Positions 7,979 to 18,300 of a DNA stretch of 64,000 bases are shown piece by piece (position 1 is the stretch's first letter; the number at the start of each line of letters is the position of its first letter). The notes under the pieces were generated by a model, which worked only from the letters and a program-made list of their open reading frames with translations, did no database searches and had not been told where the DNA came from. Both the position numbers and the translations under genes were made by a program. Location: contig NZ_VORX01000002.1 in the NCBI RefSeq assembly GCF_007997285.1, forward strand, positions 1 through 64,000, given 5' to 3'. The stretch comes from Gelidibacter salicanalis (lineage in GTDB: Bacteria; Bacteroidota; Bacteroidia; Flavobacteriales; Flavobacteriaceae).

Positions 7979-9013
7979 TCAGGCCGCAGGGTTTGGAATG
8001 ATCTTGTGAACATCTTCAATAGCCTCTAAAACCTCATCGGATAAATTTAAATTGATGCTTTCAATATTTTCCTTTAGCTGAGACATTGTCGTGGCTCCAA
8101 TAATGTTGCTGGTTACAAAAGGTTGTTGAGTGACAAAAGCAAGCGCCATTTGAGAAAGTTTTAATTGATGTGCTTCAGCAATGGAGAGATATTTTTTGGT
8201 AGCGTCTGTACAGGATGCGCTGCTGTAACGTGCAAACCTAGTGAATAGATTTAGTCGCGAGTTTTTAGAGTCTTCACCTTTAATGTATTTCCCTGATAAC
8301 ACACCGCAACCCAATGGAGAGTAAGCTAAAAGCCCTATATCTTCGCGCATGGCAATTTCAGCCATATCACCTTCAAATAGCCGATTAAGTAACGAGTACG
8401 CATTTTGTACGGTCAGCATTCTTGGTAAATCATGTTTTTTAGACTCTTCCAGATACCGCATAGTGCCCCAGGCTTTTTCATTGGAAATTCCGATGTGTCT
8501 TACTTTCCCTGATTTCATAATCCCATCAAAGGTGTGTAGAATCTCGTTGAAATTATCATCCCATGCTTCGTCCTCATGTTTATAATCGCGAATGCCCAAA
8601 GTATTGGTGATGCGCTCCGGCCAATGCAGTTGATACAAGTCTATATAATCCGTTTTTAAACGCTCCAGACTCTTGTTTACCGCGTCCTTTATAGCCTCCG
8701 GACTAAAGCCGTTGGTTCTGATATGGGCCGTGTACTCTCCTGGGCCTGCAATTTTAGAGGCTAAGACTACCTTATCTCTATTGCCAGTTTTTTGAAACCA
8801 TTGGCCAATGATACGTTCTGTATCGGCATAGGTTTTTGCCTCTGAAGGTACAGGATAGAGTTCTGCGGTATCAAAAAAGTTGATGCCTTGGTCTAAGGCA
8901 TAATCCATTTGTTCAAAACCTTCAGCTTGGGTGTTTTGGAGGCCCCAAGTCATGGTGCCTAAGCACAATTTGCTAACTTTAATATCGGTTTGTGGTAGTG
9001 TGGTGTAGGTCAT
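7979..9013 (-). CDS. tas: NADP(H)-dependent aldo/keto reductase, Tas-like
   Basis: The 344-residue protein is a TIM-barrel aldo/keto reductase closest by eye to E. coli Tas. It has LGTMTWGLQNTQAEG, catalytic Asp and Tyr in FFDTAELYPVPSEA, catalytic Lys in VVLASK, His in DLYQLHWPER, and the NADP-binding C-terminal IIGATTMSQLKENIESI. It reduces carbonyls; the natural substrate is unknown. It is single, convergent with the lipoprotein gene and separated from the OmpA gene by a repeat-containing gap. The start at 9013 matches the N-terminus of the family. Confidence 0.9.
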   Translation of the reverse strand: MTYTTLPQTDIKVSKLCLGTMTWGLQNTQAEGFEQMDYALDQGINFFDTAELYPVPSEAKTYADTERIIGQWFQKTGNRDKVVLASKIAGPGEYTAHIRTNGFSPEAIKDAVNKSLERLKTDYIDLYQLHWPERITNTLGIRDYKHEDEAWDDNFNEILHTFDGIMKSGKVRHIGISNEKAWGTMRYLEESKKHDLPRMLTVQNAYSLLNRLFEGDMAEIAMREDIGLLAYSPLGCGVLSGKYIKGEDSKNSRLNLFTRFARYSSASCTDATKKYLSIAEAHQLKLSQMALAFVTQQPFVTSNIIGATTMSQLKENIESINLNLSDEVLEAIEDVHKIIPNPAA

Positions 9014-9054
9014 AGTGCTATGCTTTCTAATTTTGATGTGTATATGTTCAAAGA

Positions 9055-9093
9055 TAAAAAAAACCTTTCAGCTCTTGTGGAACGGAAAGGTTT
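9055..9093 (-). terminator. Probable terminator of the OmpA-family gene
   Basis: AAACCTTTC (9061-9069) pairs with GAAAGGTTT (9085-9093); on the minus strand the hairpin is followed by a T run (A run 9056-9063 on plus). It lies about 200 bp downstream of the OmpA-family gene, just ahead of tas. Confidence 0.6.
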
Positions 9094-9137
9094 GTTGTTT
9101 ACATGTATTTTGAATTAACATGAGTTTTTTTTATTGA

Positions 9138-9292
9138 GGTTTCGACTGCGCTCAACCTGACAACGACTGCGCTCAACCTGACATAGACAGCGCTCAACCT
9201 AACACTTTTGTTGCTTTAATTTAATATTCGAAATATTATCTAAAAGGGTTTCGACTGCGCTCAACCTGACATCGACTGCGCTCAATCTGACA
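9138..9292. repeat. Cluster of short dispersed repeats (TTCGACTGCGCTCAACCTG)
   Basis: Five copies of a roughly 21-25-bp motif occur at 9138-9162, 9163-9183, 9184-9205 (degenerate), 9246-9271 and 9272-9292. In reverse complement each runs from TGTCAGGTTGAG to CAGTCGAAACC, which resembles the ends of the hairpin elements at 33343-36845 but with almost no stem between. They sit in the 3' untranslated gap of the OmpA-family gene. Confidence 0.8.
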
Positions 9293-9299
9293 ATTGTTA

Positions 9300-10256
9300 T
9301 TACTCGTTTAATAATTTAGAAATCTCATCCAATTTTGGGGTTAATATCACCTCAATGCGTCGGTTTTTTGCTTTGCCTTCATTGGTGTCATTACTCGCTA
9401 TTGGGGCATATTCTCCGCGACCTGCTGCCGTCAGGTTTTCAGGATTAATTGCGGAGTTTTCTTTTAAAATCTGCACAATTGCTGTAGCGCGTTTTGTAGA
9501 TAAATCCCAATTGCTGTTGATGACGCCAGTTCCGGTGTAAGGATCATTATCAGTATGACCTTCAATTAAAATGGCTATTTCAGGATTTTCTGCTAATACT
9601 GCTCCCAATTGGTTCACGGCCTGTTTCCCGTTGGCGCCCACTGCCCAACTTCCGGATTGGAATAACAATTTGTTTTCCATAGACACATAAACCTTTCCAT
9701 CGCGTTGCTCTACGGTCAAACCTTTGCCTTCAAAGTTGGTCAATGCTTTCGAAATGGCATTTTTAAGTTTGTTCATGGCGGCATCTTTAGAAGCGATCAT
9801 ACTTTCAAGTTCCGCAATCCGTTGTGAACGCGCTTCCATATCCTCTTTTAATTTTTGTAAACGGCCATTTTCAGTTGCCAATGCCTGTTCTTTAGCCTCC
9901 AACTGCGCCAATAGCTCCCGATTCTTTTTAGAGTTTTGGGCAATAGCTGAGGAACTGTTTTGTTCTAAAGCTTCGTAAGACGTCTGTAAATTATCGAGAT
10001 TTGTTTTTGCGGCATCGTAGTCTCTTTGGAGTTGGTTACGCTTGGCAGTGGTATCATCATAATCTCTCTGTAATTGGAGCAATCGGTTTTGAGAAAGCAG
10101 CAAATCTTTTTTTAGAGACCCATTTTCATCAGATAGTTTCCGATTATCTTTTCTGAGCGTGGCATATTTACTTTCTAAATCAGTGTAGATTTTTTTGGAT
10201 ACACAAGAGGTCGCCAACATCAGTGTCAAAACAATAAGGGACAGTTTTTTAATCAT
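9300..10256 (-). CDS. OmpA-family lipoprotein with coiled coil
   Basis: The 318-residue product has a lipoprotein signal (LMLATSCVSKK), a long heptad-rich coiled coil (about residues 25-165) and a C-terminal OmpA domain (about 185-310). That domain carries ILIEGHTDNDPYTG, the GRGEYAPIASNDTNEG segment and NRRIEVIL, where the conserved Asp and Arg bind diaminopimelate in peptidoglycan. It probably tethers the outer membrane to the cell wall. It is monocistronic, with a terminator candidate at 9055-9093. Flavobacterial homologues are usually annotated only as OmpA family. Confidence 0.9.
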   Translation of the reverse strand: MIKKLSLIVLTLMLATSCVSKKIYTDLESKYATLRKDNRKLSDENGSLKKDLLLSQNRLLQLQRDYDDTTAKRNQLQRDYDAAKTNLDNLQTSYEALEQNSSSAIAQNSKKNRELLAQLEAKEQALATENGRLQKLKEDMEARSQRIAELESMIASKDAAMNKLKNAISKALTNFEGKGLTVEQRDGKVYVSMENKLLFQSGSWAVGANGKQAVNQLGAVLAENPEIAILIEGHTDNDPYTGTGVINSNWDLSTKRATAIVQILKENSAINPENLTAAGRGEYAPIASNDTNEGKAKNRRIEVILTPKLDEISKLLNE

Positions 10257-10297
10257 GGTTATAAAAGTTTAGTGATAGGTAAATGTGGTTTTATTAT

Positions 10298-10430
10298 ATC
10301 GTAAATCGTAAATCAAAAATCAAAGCAACAATCGTAACTCAACAATCAACAATCGCAAATCAACAATCAACAATCGAAAATCAGCAATCAACAATCAACA
10401 ATCGACAATCTTCAATTCTCAATCTTCAAT
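10298..10430. repeat. Degenerate heptad microsatellite (CAACAAT / TAAATCG)
   Basis: The tract between the exonuclease III and OmpA genes is a run of AATC-spaced heptads such as CAACAAT, with variants. It begins at about 10298 and enters the last codons of the xth gene, whose stop codon (10419-10421) lies inside it. Slippage here could alter the exonuclease C-terminus. Confidence 0.75.
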
Positions 10431-11204
10431 TTCCAGCAAGATAGGACAATGGTCACTATGCACCGCATCTGATAAGATAACGCTGCGTTTCAGTTTTTCT
10501 TGTAAAGGCGCGTTGACTAAGGCATAATCCAAACGCCAGCCCTTATTGCGGGCTCGAGAATTCGCTCTATAACTCCACCAGGTATAATGGTCGGGCTCTT
10601 TGTTAAAGTGTCTGAAAGAGTCTATAAAACCAGTGTTTATAAAATTTCCAATCCATTCACGTTCCACCGGTAGAAATCCGGAAACATTGGAAAGTCCTTT
10701 GGGATTGTGAATGTCTATTGCTTCGTGACAAATATTATAATCGCCCAAAATGATAAGATTCGGGACCGCTATTTTTAAAGTATCAATATACGCCTGAAAC
10801 ATGTCCATATAGTCAAACTTGTGTTGTAACCGTGCATCATTGGTGCCTGAAGGCAGGTACAAACTCATTACGGAAACCCCTTCTTGGCCAGGGGAAGTGG
10901 GCGCGAAATCGGCCCGGATATTTCGTCCTTCAAAATCCATTGACGGAATTCCTGTACCGTATTCCACATGAACGGGTTCAATTTTACTCAAAATGGCGAC
11001 GCCACTGTAACCTTTTTTTTCTGCGCTAAACCAATAGTGGTACTTATATCCCGCATCCTCAAAAAGTTTAACGTCTACTTGCGCTCTCATGGCTTTAATT
11101 TCTTGCAAACAAACGACATCGGGGTTGGCGCTTTTTAACCAATCGATAAAACCTTTATTAAGTGCAGCGCGAATACCATTGACATTGTAAGAGATAATTT
11201 TCAT
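10419..11204 (-). CDS. xth: Exodeoxyribonuclease III
   Basis: The 261-residue protein is a complete Xth/AP endonuclease. Motifs in order are SYNVNGIRAA, the metal ligand Glu in CLQEIKA, SLYLPSG, catalytic Asp and Asn in ILGDYNICH, WRLDYALV, and the terminal catalytic His in SDHCPILLEIED. It acts at abasic sites and as a 3'-5' exonuclease in base-excision repair. The C-terminal end is formed by a repeat tract. The gene is not obviously in an operon. Confidence 0.95.
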   Translation of the reverse strand: MKIISYNVNGIRAALNKGFIDWLKSANPDVVCLQEIKAMRAQVDVKLFEDAGYKYHYWFSAEKKGYSGVAILSKIEPVHVEYGTGIPSMDFEGRNIRADFAPTSPGQEGVSVMSLYLPSGTNDARLQHKFDYMDMFQAYIDTLKIAVPNLIILGDYNICHEAIDIHNPKGLSNVSGFLPVEREWIGNFINTGFIDSFRHFNKEPDHYTWWSYRANSRARNKGWRLDYALVNAPLQEKLKRSVILSDAVHSDHCPILLEIED

Positions 11205-11380
11205 TAGGGTAAGATTATAATTTTAGGGGCGCAAGGTTCATTAAGGTAGTGAACCGTCTTTGCGTTAATACGTATTGCTGATTTCGCGCTAAATTAAATA
11301 ATACTGTACTTTTATACGGTAATTTTAAAGGCATTTTAACGATTGATTTTGGTTGCTGTCTTTAGAAGTGAAACCATCCA

Positions 11381-14300
11381 ATGAAGATTGCTGCTGCTCT
11401 TGTGTTTTTTTTCGCTAGCTGTTGTGCGTATGCACAGCAACCTCCTTCCAATTTCCGGACGAAAACGATGGCAGTAAAAGCAGTGATCCAAATAGATTCC
11501 GTCAGTATCAACTCGAGTCTTTTTAATTTGACCACTAAAGAAGGGGTGCCAATTGATAGCACAAATTACATCATCGATTTTCCTAAAGCCCTACTGACCT
11601 TTAAAAAGCCAATTTCTTCAGATTCCGTCATCGTTAATTATTTACGGTACCCGAACTTCATTACTCGAAAATACGTTCAGCTTGATGCTAAAATAATTGT
11701 GGATAATACGGCAAATATACAGCAATTGTACCGGTTACAACAATCCACTTTGACTAGAGATTTCACGCCCTTTGAGGGCTTGACTACTTCAGGGAGTATT
11801 TCGAGAGGTGTAACCCTGGGTAACAATCAGAATTCCGTTTTAAACAGTGAGTTGGATTTGCAAATCTCCGGTAAATTAAGTGATAAAGTAGCGCTAAGGG
11901 CCTCCATTCAGGATGCTAACATTCCTTTGCAGGAAAGCGGATATTCCCAGCGATTGGATGAGTTTGATCAGGTCTTTATTGAATTGTTAAGCGACGATTG
12001 GCGAATTAGGGCGGGAGATATAGATTTGGTGAACACCAACTCTTATTTTGCCAGATTTAGCAAACGCGTTCAAGGCTTGCTTGTCGATGTCAATTTAGAT
12101 GATGAGGACGCCACAACCAATCTTTTTGCAGCAGGAGCATTGGTTCGAGGTCAATTTACCACCAGCCAATTTACGGCGCAAGAAGGCAATCAGGGCCCGT
12201 ATAAATTACGAGGTCCCAACAACGAATTGTACGTTCTGGTGGTTTCGGGGAGTGAAACTGTTTACGTTAATGGCACCCCGATACGACGTGGGGAATCACA
12301 AGATTACATCATCGACTATAATGCGGGAGAAATTATTTTCAATTCCACCTTTCCCATCACTTCTGAAATGCGAATTACCGTAGATTACCAATTTAGTGAA
12401 CGTAACTTTTCAAGATTTACGGCCTTTGGCGGTGGCGGTTATAACACTGAGAAATTAAAAATTGGCGCTTCGGTTTATTCGGAAATCGACTCCAAAAATC
12501 AACCCTTGCAGCAAAATCTTTCTCCAGAACAGGTGCAAATATTAGCGCTTGCCGGGGATGATTCAACCGTAATGGTGGCGCCTTCAGGTGTTCGGGAAAC
12601 CTATAATGAAAATCGGATTTTATATCGAAAAATCATATTGGACGGGAAGGAAGTTTTTGAGTTTTCTAACACTCCAGAGGATGAGCTGTACAGTGTAAAG
12701 TTTCGATTGGTAGCTGATAATCAAGGAGACTATGTGCTTGTCAATACTAATTCGGTTTCTAATATTTATGAGTATGTGGCGCCAATATCTGGGGTTTCAC
12801 AAGGCAACTATGCGCCCATTGTGAAGTTGATTGCGCCTACAAAAGTACAAGTTGCCGTGGTGAACGGAACGTATCATCCAACTGATCGAACCGAAATCTA
12901 TTTTGAAGCTGCAGGAAGCAAGAACGATTTGAATCTATTTTCTGATTTAGATGATGCCAATAATGATGGCTTTGCCGGAAAACTCCGGGTCAGACAACAG
13001 CTTATAAAATCAGACAGTTTATGGAATCTTTCTGTATTGCTAGATGCGGACATCATTCAAGAAGACTTTAAAACCATTCAACGGTTGTATCAGGCCGAAT
13101 TTAGCAGAGATTGGAACTTGGATGCACCGTTAGGGAATCAAAATTTATTGACTGCAGGTGTCGAGCTGTACAATCCTAAAAACGGTTTTGCTTCTTATAC
13201 ATTTGAGCATTTAAAGTATTCTGAGAATTTTAATGGCCAACGGCATAAAGTCTATGCGAGTGTGAAATTTGACAACTGGCAGCTGTTTACCAATACCAGT
13301 GGGCTAACGAGTAAGAGCCATAGTTCTGAATCCACATTTTTGAGAACATTTAATAGCGCTATCTACCATTTAAAAAAGCAGTGGGTGGGTACAAAAATAG
13401 CTGCTGAGGATAATGAACAACGCGAAATCCAAAGTAATCGACTGACCAACCTGAGTCAGCGTTTTAAATCGGCAGAAGTGTTTTACGGTAGGGGCGATAG
13501 CACTAAAGTGTTCGCTGAAGTGGGCTATAAGTTTCGGGTTAATGACAGTTTAAAAAACGCTATTCTACAAAAAGTGAGCAGCTCAAATACCTATTATTTA
13601 AAATCTAAACTCATCCAAAATACCACGACTGATTTTGGGGTGTACATCAATTTTCGCAGCTTAAAACCAAAAGACAAAGGCCTTAAAGACGAACACTCCT
13701 TAAATTCAAGAGTAACCTTCAACAAGCAATGGTTTGATCAAATGGTTCAATGGAACAGCGTTTTTGAAACCAATGCCGGTACTCTGCCTCAGCAAGATTT
13801 CACATACGTAAACGTGGAGACTGGTCAAGGTGTTTACACTTGGATTGACTATAATAACAACGGCATACAGGAGCTTAATGAGTTTGAAATTGCACAATTT
13901 CAGGATGAAGGAGAATATATTCGGGTGCTCTTGCCCAATCAGATTTATGTAAAAACACACCAAAATAGATTGAGCCAGACGGTGACTATAAATCCGCATC
14001 AATGGGTGGTAAGTGAAGCTGGCGCCAAGAAATTTTGGTCGCATTTTTATAGCCAAACGTCCTATCTGATTGATCGGAAAATAAACAGAGAAGAACAACC
14101 TTTTGATCTTAACCCTTTTGATGCTGTTGCAGACAAGCAATTGGCATTGCACAAAAGCGTTAGGAATGTGTTGTTTTTTAACCGTGGCCAACAACGCTTT
14201 ACCACCTCTTATACCTTTCTAAACAACACGTCAAGAACTTTGCTTTCAATAGGATTTCAGGAAAATAGGCTAAAAAGCCATCAACTCAATTTTAATCATA

Positions 14301-14791
14301 AATTTGAGGAGAGTTGGTTTTTAAGTATAAAAGGGAGCTTAGAGGAACATATGAGTTTAAGTGAGAATTTTACCTCTAGGAATTATCAAATTGATGAGAC
14401 GCGCATAAAACCAAAGGTGTCCTATTTATTTAACGAAAATGCTCGTTTTGATGTATTTTATCAATATACGTCCAAAGATAATACCATAGGGAATAGGGAA
14501 AATTTGCTTCAAAATAATTTTGGTTTTGCATTCACCTACAACAATGCTCAAAAAGTTGCGCTGAATGGGGAGGTCAATTTTTTTAACAATGCTTTTACTG
14601 GAAAAGCAAATACCCCCGTGTCCTATCAGATTTTAGAAGGTTTGCAAACGGGTAGAAACTTCACCTGGTCCTTATTGGCCCAAAAGAAATTAACAGCATT
14701 TTTAGATTTAAATTTTAATTATTTCGGACGCAAATCGCAATCCTCCCAAACCATTCATACGGGTACGGTGCAATTAAAGGCATATTTTTAG
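11381..14791 (+). CDS. Large outer-membrane-type protein of unknown function (1136 aa)
   Basis: An N-terminal signal peptide (MKIAAALVFFFASCCAYAQQ) is followed by 1110 residues rich in alternating hydrophobic strands. Segments such as GLTTSGSISRGVTLGNNQNS and TLTRDFTPFEGL, an Asn/Asp-rich loop (DYNNNGIQELNEFEIAQFQDEGEY, about residues 825-850, resembling a Ca-binding D-x-N-x-G loop), and a C-terminal region ending in an aromatic residue (TVQLKAYF) suggest a beta-barrel. I recognise it as a conserved Bacteroidota hypothetical but cannot name it. No plug domain or TonB box is visible. It stands alone between exonuclease III and the metal-efflux genes. Confidence 0.75.
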   Translation: MKIAAALVFFFASCCAYAQQPPSNFRTKTMAVKAVIQIDSVSINSSLFNLTTKEGVPIDSTNYIIDFPKALLTFKKPISSDSVIVNYLRYPNFITRKYVQLDAKIIVDNTANIQQLYRLQQSTLTRDFTPFEGLTTSGSISRGVTLGNNQNSVLNSELDLQISGKLSDKVALRASIQDANIPLQESGYSQRLDEFDQVFIELLSDDWRIRAGDIDLVNTNSYFARFSKRVQGLLVDVNLDDEDATTNLFAAGALVRGQFTTSQFTAQEGNQGPYKLRGPNNELYVLVVSGSETVYVNGTPIRRGESQDYIIDYNAGEIIFNSTFPITSEMRITVDYQFSERNFSRFTAFGGGGYNTEKLKIGASVYSEIDSKNQPLQQNLSPEQVQILALAGDDSTVMVAPSGVRETYNENRILYRKIILDGKEVFEFSNTPEDELYSVKFRLVADNQGDYVLVNTNSVSNIYEYVAPISGVSQGNYAPIVKLIAPTKVQVAVVNGTYHPTDRTEIYFEAAGSKNDLNLFSDLDDANNDGFAGKLRVRQQLIKSDSLWNLSVLLDADIIQEDFKTIQRLYQAEFSRDWNLDAPLGNQNLLTAGVELYNPKNGFASYTFEHLKYSENFNGQRHKVYASVKFDNWQLFTNTSGLTSKSHSSESTFLRTFNSAIYHLKKQWVGTKIAAEDNEQREIQSNRLTNLSQRFKSAEVFYGRGDSTKVFAEVGYKFRVNDSLKNAILQKVSSSNTYYLKSKLIQNTTTDFGVYINFRSLKPKDKGLKDEHSLNSRVTFNKQWFDQMVQWNSVFETNAGTLPQQDFTYVNVETGQGVYTWIDYNNNGIQELNEFEIAQFQDEGEYIRVLLPNQIYVKTHQNRLSQTVTINPHQWVVSEAGAKKFWSHFYSQTSYLIDRKINREEQPFDLNPFDAVADKQLALHKSVRNVLFFNRGQQRFTTSYTFLNNTSRTLLSIGFQENRLKSHQLNFNHKFEESWFLSIKGSLEEHMSLSENFTSRNYQIDETRIKPKVSYLFNENARFDVFYQYTSKDNTIGNRENLLQNNFGFAFTYNNAQKVALNGEVNFFNNAFTGKANTPVSYQILEGLQTGRNFTWSLLAQKKLTAFLDLNFNYFGRKSQSSQTIHTGTVQLKAYF

Positions 14792-14845
14792 AACCTGAGA
14801 TTTATCACGGCGACCCTATTTAATTTTTTGTAGCTTTGTAGAATC

Positions 14846-15235
14846 ATGTCTAAGCTGCTCGCCATATTTTATGCCTCCTTGATTCTTTTTCAAAGTTTGA
14901 ATATCAGCTTTGAAGATGTGTCAAAGCTGAGTGCGCTATTAGAACATGCAACTTATCATCAAGAGACTTATGGCGACTCATTCGCGCAATTTATTTCTGA
15001 ACATTATGGTGCTTCGTTAGTGCAACATGAAAATGAGCATTCAGAACACGACAATCTTCCTTTTAAGCATGACGGTCATAATAGCTGTCAAGTTGCTACA
15101 AATTTCACACTACTACATTTCGATATTTTAAAGTCTTACGAGACGTTTACTGAAATCCCTTTTAACTTCTTCTACAAGGAAAGCACGTCTTTATTTGAGA
15201 AACCATCTGTGTTTCAACCGCCACAAATGGCATAA
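14846..15235 (+). CDS. His-rich small secreted protein of a metal-efflux operon
   Basis: The 129-residue product has a hydrophobic N-terminus resembling a signal peptide and a His/Glu-rich stretch (HENEHSEHDNLPFKHDGHNSC, about residues 58-78) suited to metal binding. It lies 68 nt ahead of the RND pump on the same strand; similar small genes precede CusA/CzcA genes in other flavobacteria. TAGCTTTG at 14831-14838 could be a -7 element. A periplasmic metal-binding or sensing role is inferred from composition and context; the family is not recognised. Confidence 0.7.
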   Translation: MSKLLAIFYASLILFQSLNISFEDVSKLSALLEHATYHQETYGDSFAQFISEHYGASLVQHENEHSEHDNLPFKHDGHNSCQVATNFTLLHFDILKSYETFTEIPFNFFYKESTSLFEKPSVFQPPQMA

Positions 15236-15303
15236 TTGCTATGATTTTAAGTTATTATAAATAAGCCGTTTCTCTATGGCTTAAAACACTTTACGCATAC
15301 ATT

Positions 15304-18300
15304 ATGTTAGAAAACATTATTAAATTTAGTTTAAGGAATAAGCTTATTATTCTACTATTTATGGGAGTTGTAGTGGGCTTCGGAATTTACTCATTAACAA
15401 AAATCTCCATTGGTGCCGTTCCTGATATCACCAATAACCAAGTGCAGGTCATCACCACCTCGCGCAATTTATCCACTCAAGACGTTGAACAATTTATCAG
15501 TTATCCGATTGAATTAGAAATGGCGAATTTGCCCGGTGTTGTGGAGATTCGATCCATTTCAAAATTTGGACTTTCAGTGGTGACCATCGTTTTTGAAGAT
15601 GATATGGGTACTTACCTACCACGACAATTGATTGCCGAAAAAATAAAAACCGCATCCGAGAAAATACCTGAAGGCTTTGGAACACCAGAAATGGGGCCGA
15701 TTACTACAGGACTAGGCGAAATTTATCAATATATCTTAGATGTAAAACCAGGCTATGAAGACCGGTATAGTATTACAGAATTGCGGACAATTCAAGATTG
15801 GATTGTCAAACGGCAACTGTCTGGAATTCCGGGGGTCGTGGAGGTTAATACCTGGGGAGGCTTTTTAAAGCAATATGAAGTGGCCATCAATCCGCAGCAA
15901 TTGACAGCCATGAACATTTCAATCTCCGAACTATACGAGGCGCTCGAAAAAAACAACAGTGTCGCGGGTGGCGGGTATATAGAAAAGACCAATCAGGCGT
16001 TCTTTATCCGTGGTGAAGGCTTGATCAGTTCTTTAGAAGATATCGAAAATATTGTGGTCAAAAACGATGGTGTGCCCACCTTGATAAAAGATGTAGCTAC
16101 CGTTGGTTTTGGCAGTGCAACGCGCTTTGGGGCTATTACGGGAAATGGTGAAGGCGAAAAAGTTTTAGGCCAGATCATGATGATTAAGGATGGCGACTCT
16201 AAAAAAATCATTGAAGCGGTAAAGGAGCGGGTGGCGTCTATTGAAGAAACTTTACCTGAAGGCGTCTATATCAATGCGTTTCTAGAACGTACGGAACTTA
16301 TTGACAAAACCACATTTACCGTAGCGGAAAACTTAATTCTAGGGTCTCTCATTGTTATTTTCGTAGTGGTCCTATTATTGGGAAATTGGCGTTCAGGTTT
16401 GGTCGTCGCCTCAGTGATTCCGTTAAGTTTGCTATTCGCCATTTCCCTAATGAACGTCTTTGGCGTTGATGCCAATTTAATGAGTCTTGGTGCCATTGAT
16501 TTCGGAATTATCATTGATGGATCGGTGATTATTGTAGAATTTATTGCCTTTCAGATTGCCAGTCAAAGTGCCAAAATAAAAGGACTCACTAAAATTGATC
16601 AACAGGCCGAAATTGATAAGATCACCCTAAAAAGTGCCTCTAAAATGATGAACTCCGCCATATTTGGACAACTCATCATTCTAATCGTGTTTATCCCTAT
16701 CCTGTCTTTAGATGGGGTGGAAGGTAAAATGTTTAAGCCAATGGCCATGACCTTCAGTTTTGCCTTGATAGGTGCCATGATTTTTTGTCTTACCTATGTT
16801 CCCGTAGTATCCTCAATATTTTTAAAAGCTACAAAACAGAACGAAAAGAATGTTTCTGCGCGCTTAATGCGTTTTTTAAACAGACAATATAGACCCGTAA
16901 TCCATTGGGCATTGTTTAACACACGTATTGTTATAGGAGTGTCTGTGGTGTTGTTAGTGTTAAGTGGCTGGATTTTTAGTAGGATGGGAGGCGAGTTTGT
17001 ACCCACCCTCGACGAAGGCGATTTTGTGATTCAACCCGTTTTAAAAACGGGAACCTCGTTGAGTAAAACGATTGAGATTACCACAAAAATCGAACAAATA
17101 TTACTGAAAAAATTTCCTGAAGTGGAGCAGGTGGTCACGCGTATTGGTGCAGCCGAAGTCCCTACTGACCCAATGTCTATGGAAGAAAGTGATGTGATCA
17201 TCAAATTAAAACCAAAAAGCGAATGGGTATCGGCGAGTTCTAAAAATGAATTGGCCGATAAATTCAAGGAAGCCCTTCTGGTTATCCCAGGAATGGACGT
17301 TGAGTTTACCCAGCCTATAGAAATGCGTTTTAATGAGTTGATTACGGGAGTGCGAGCAGATGTGGCGATTAAGATTTTTGGTGAAGACCTATCAGTTTTA
17401 GCGCGCAAGGCCGAGGAAATTAGTGGGCTGATTCAAGACGTGGAAGGTGCTTCAGATATCATTGTAGAAAAAGTAGAAGGTTTACCTCAAATGAGTGTCA
17501 ACTTTAATCGGGCCAAAATTGCACGTTATGGACTCAATATTGCCGATCTCAATCAACTTATTTCTGCTGGGTTTGCTGGCGGCATTGTGGGCAGTGTGTT
17601 TGAAGGCGAAAAACGATTTGATTTGGTGGTAAGGCTCGAAGCCTCCAAACGGAAAAATTTGGAAAGTCTTCAGAATCTGTATGTAGATACGCCTAATGGC
17701 GGGAAGATTCCGTTGAGTGAATTGGCCGAAATTAGTTACACCACTGGTCCTGCTAAAATATCGAGAGATGATACCAAGCGTCGTATTGTGGTTGGTGTCA
17801 ATGTGAGAAACAGAGATTTACAGTCCGTTGTTGATGAGGTTCAAACGCTTATTGACACCAATATCAAACTCCCTTCTGGGTACAGCATCACCTATGGAGG
17901 GCAGTTTGAGAACTTACAAAGTGCCAAGGCCAGGTTATTAATAGCGGTTCCAGTTGCCTTGCTATTAATTTTTATTCTGTTGTATTTTGCCTTCCATTCC
18001 GTTAAAGATGCCTTATTGATTTATACTGCAATTCCACTGTCAGCAGTTGGGGGCATTTTGTTTTTATGGCTGCGCGATTTACCGTTTAGTATTTCAGCAG
18101 GTGTCGGGTTTATTGCGCTTTTCGGAATTGCAGTACTTAACGGCATTGTGTTAATAGAACATTTTAAAGAACTCAAAAGTGAAGGCATGACCAATATTGA
18201 AGAACGGATCAAAAGAGGGACGCAAGAACGGTTAAGACCGGTATTGTTGACCGCGTCAGCGGCGGCACTGGGGTTTTTGCCTATGGCTATTTCTACCAAT

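Noticed and set aside
13706-14194. 162-codon minus-strand ORF inside the 1136-residue gene
   Set aside because: It lies entirely within a clear coding region and shows no family features.
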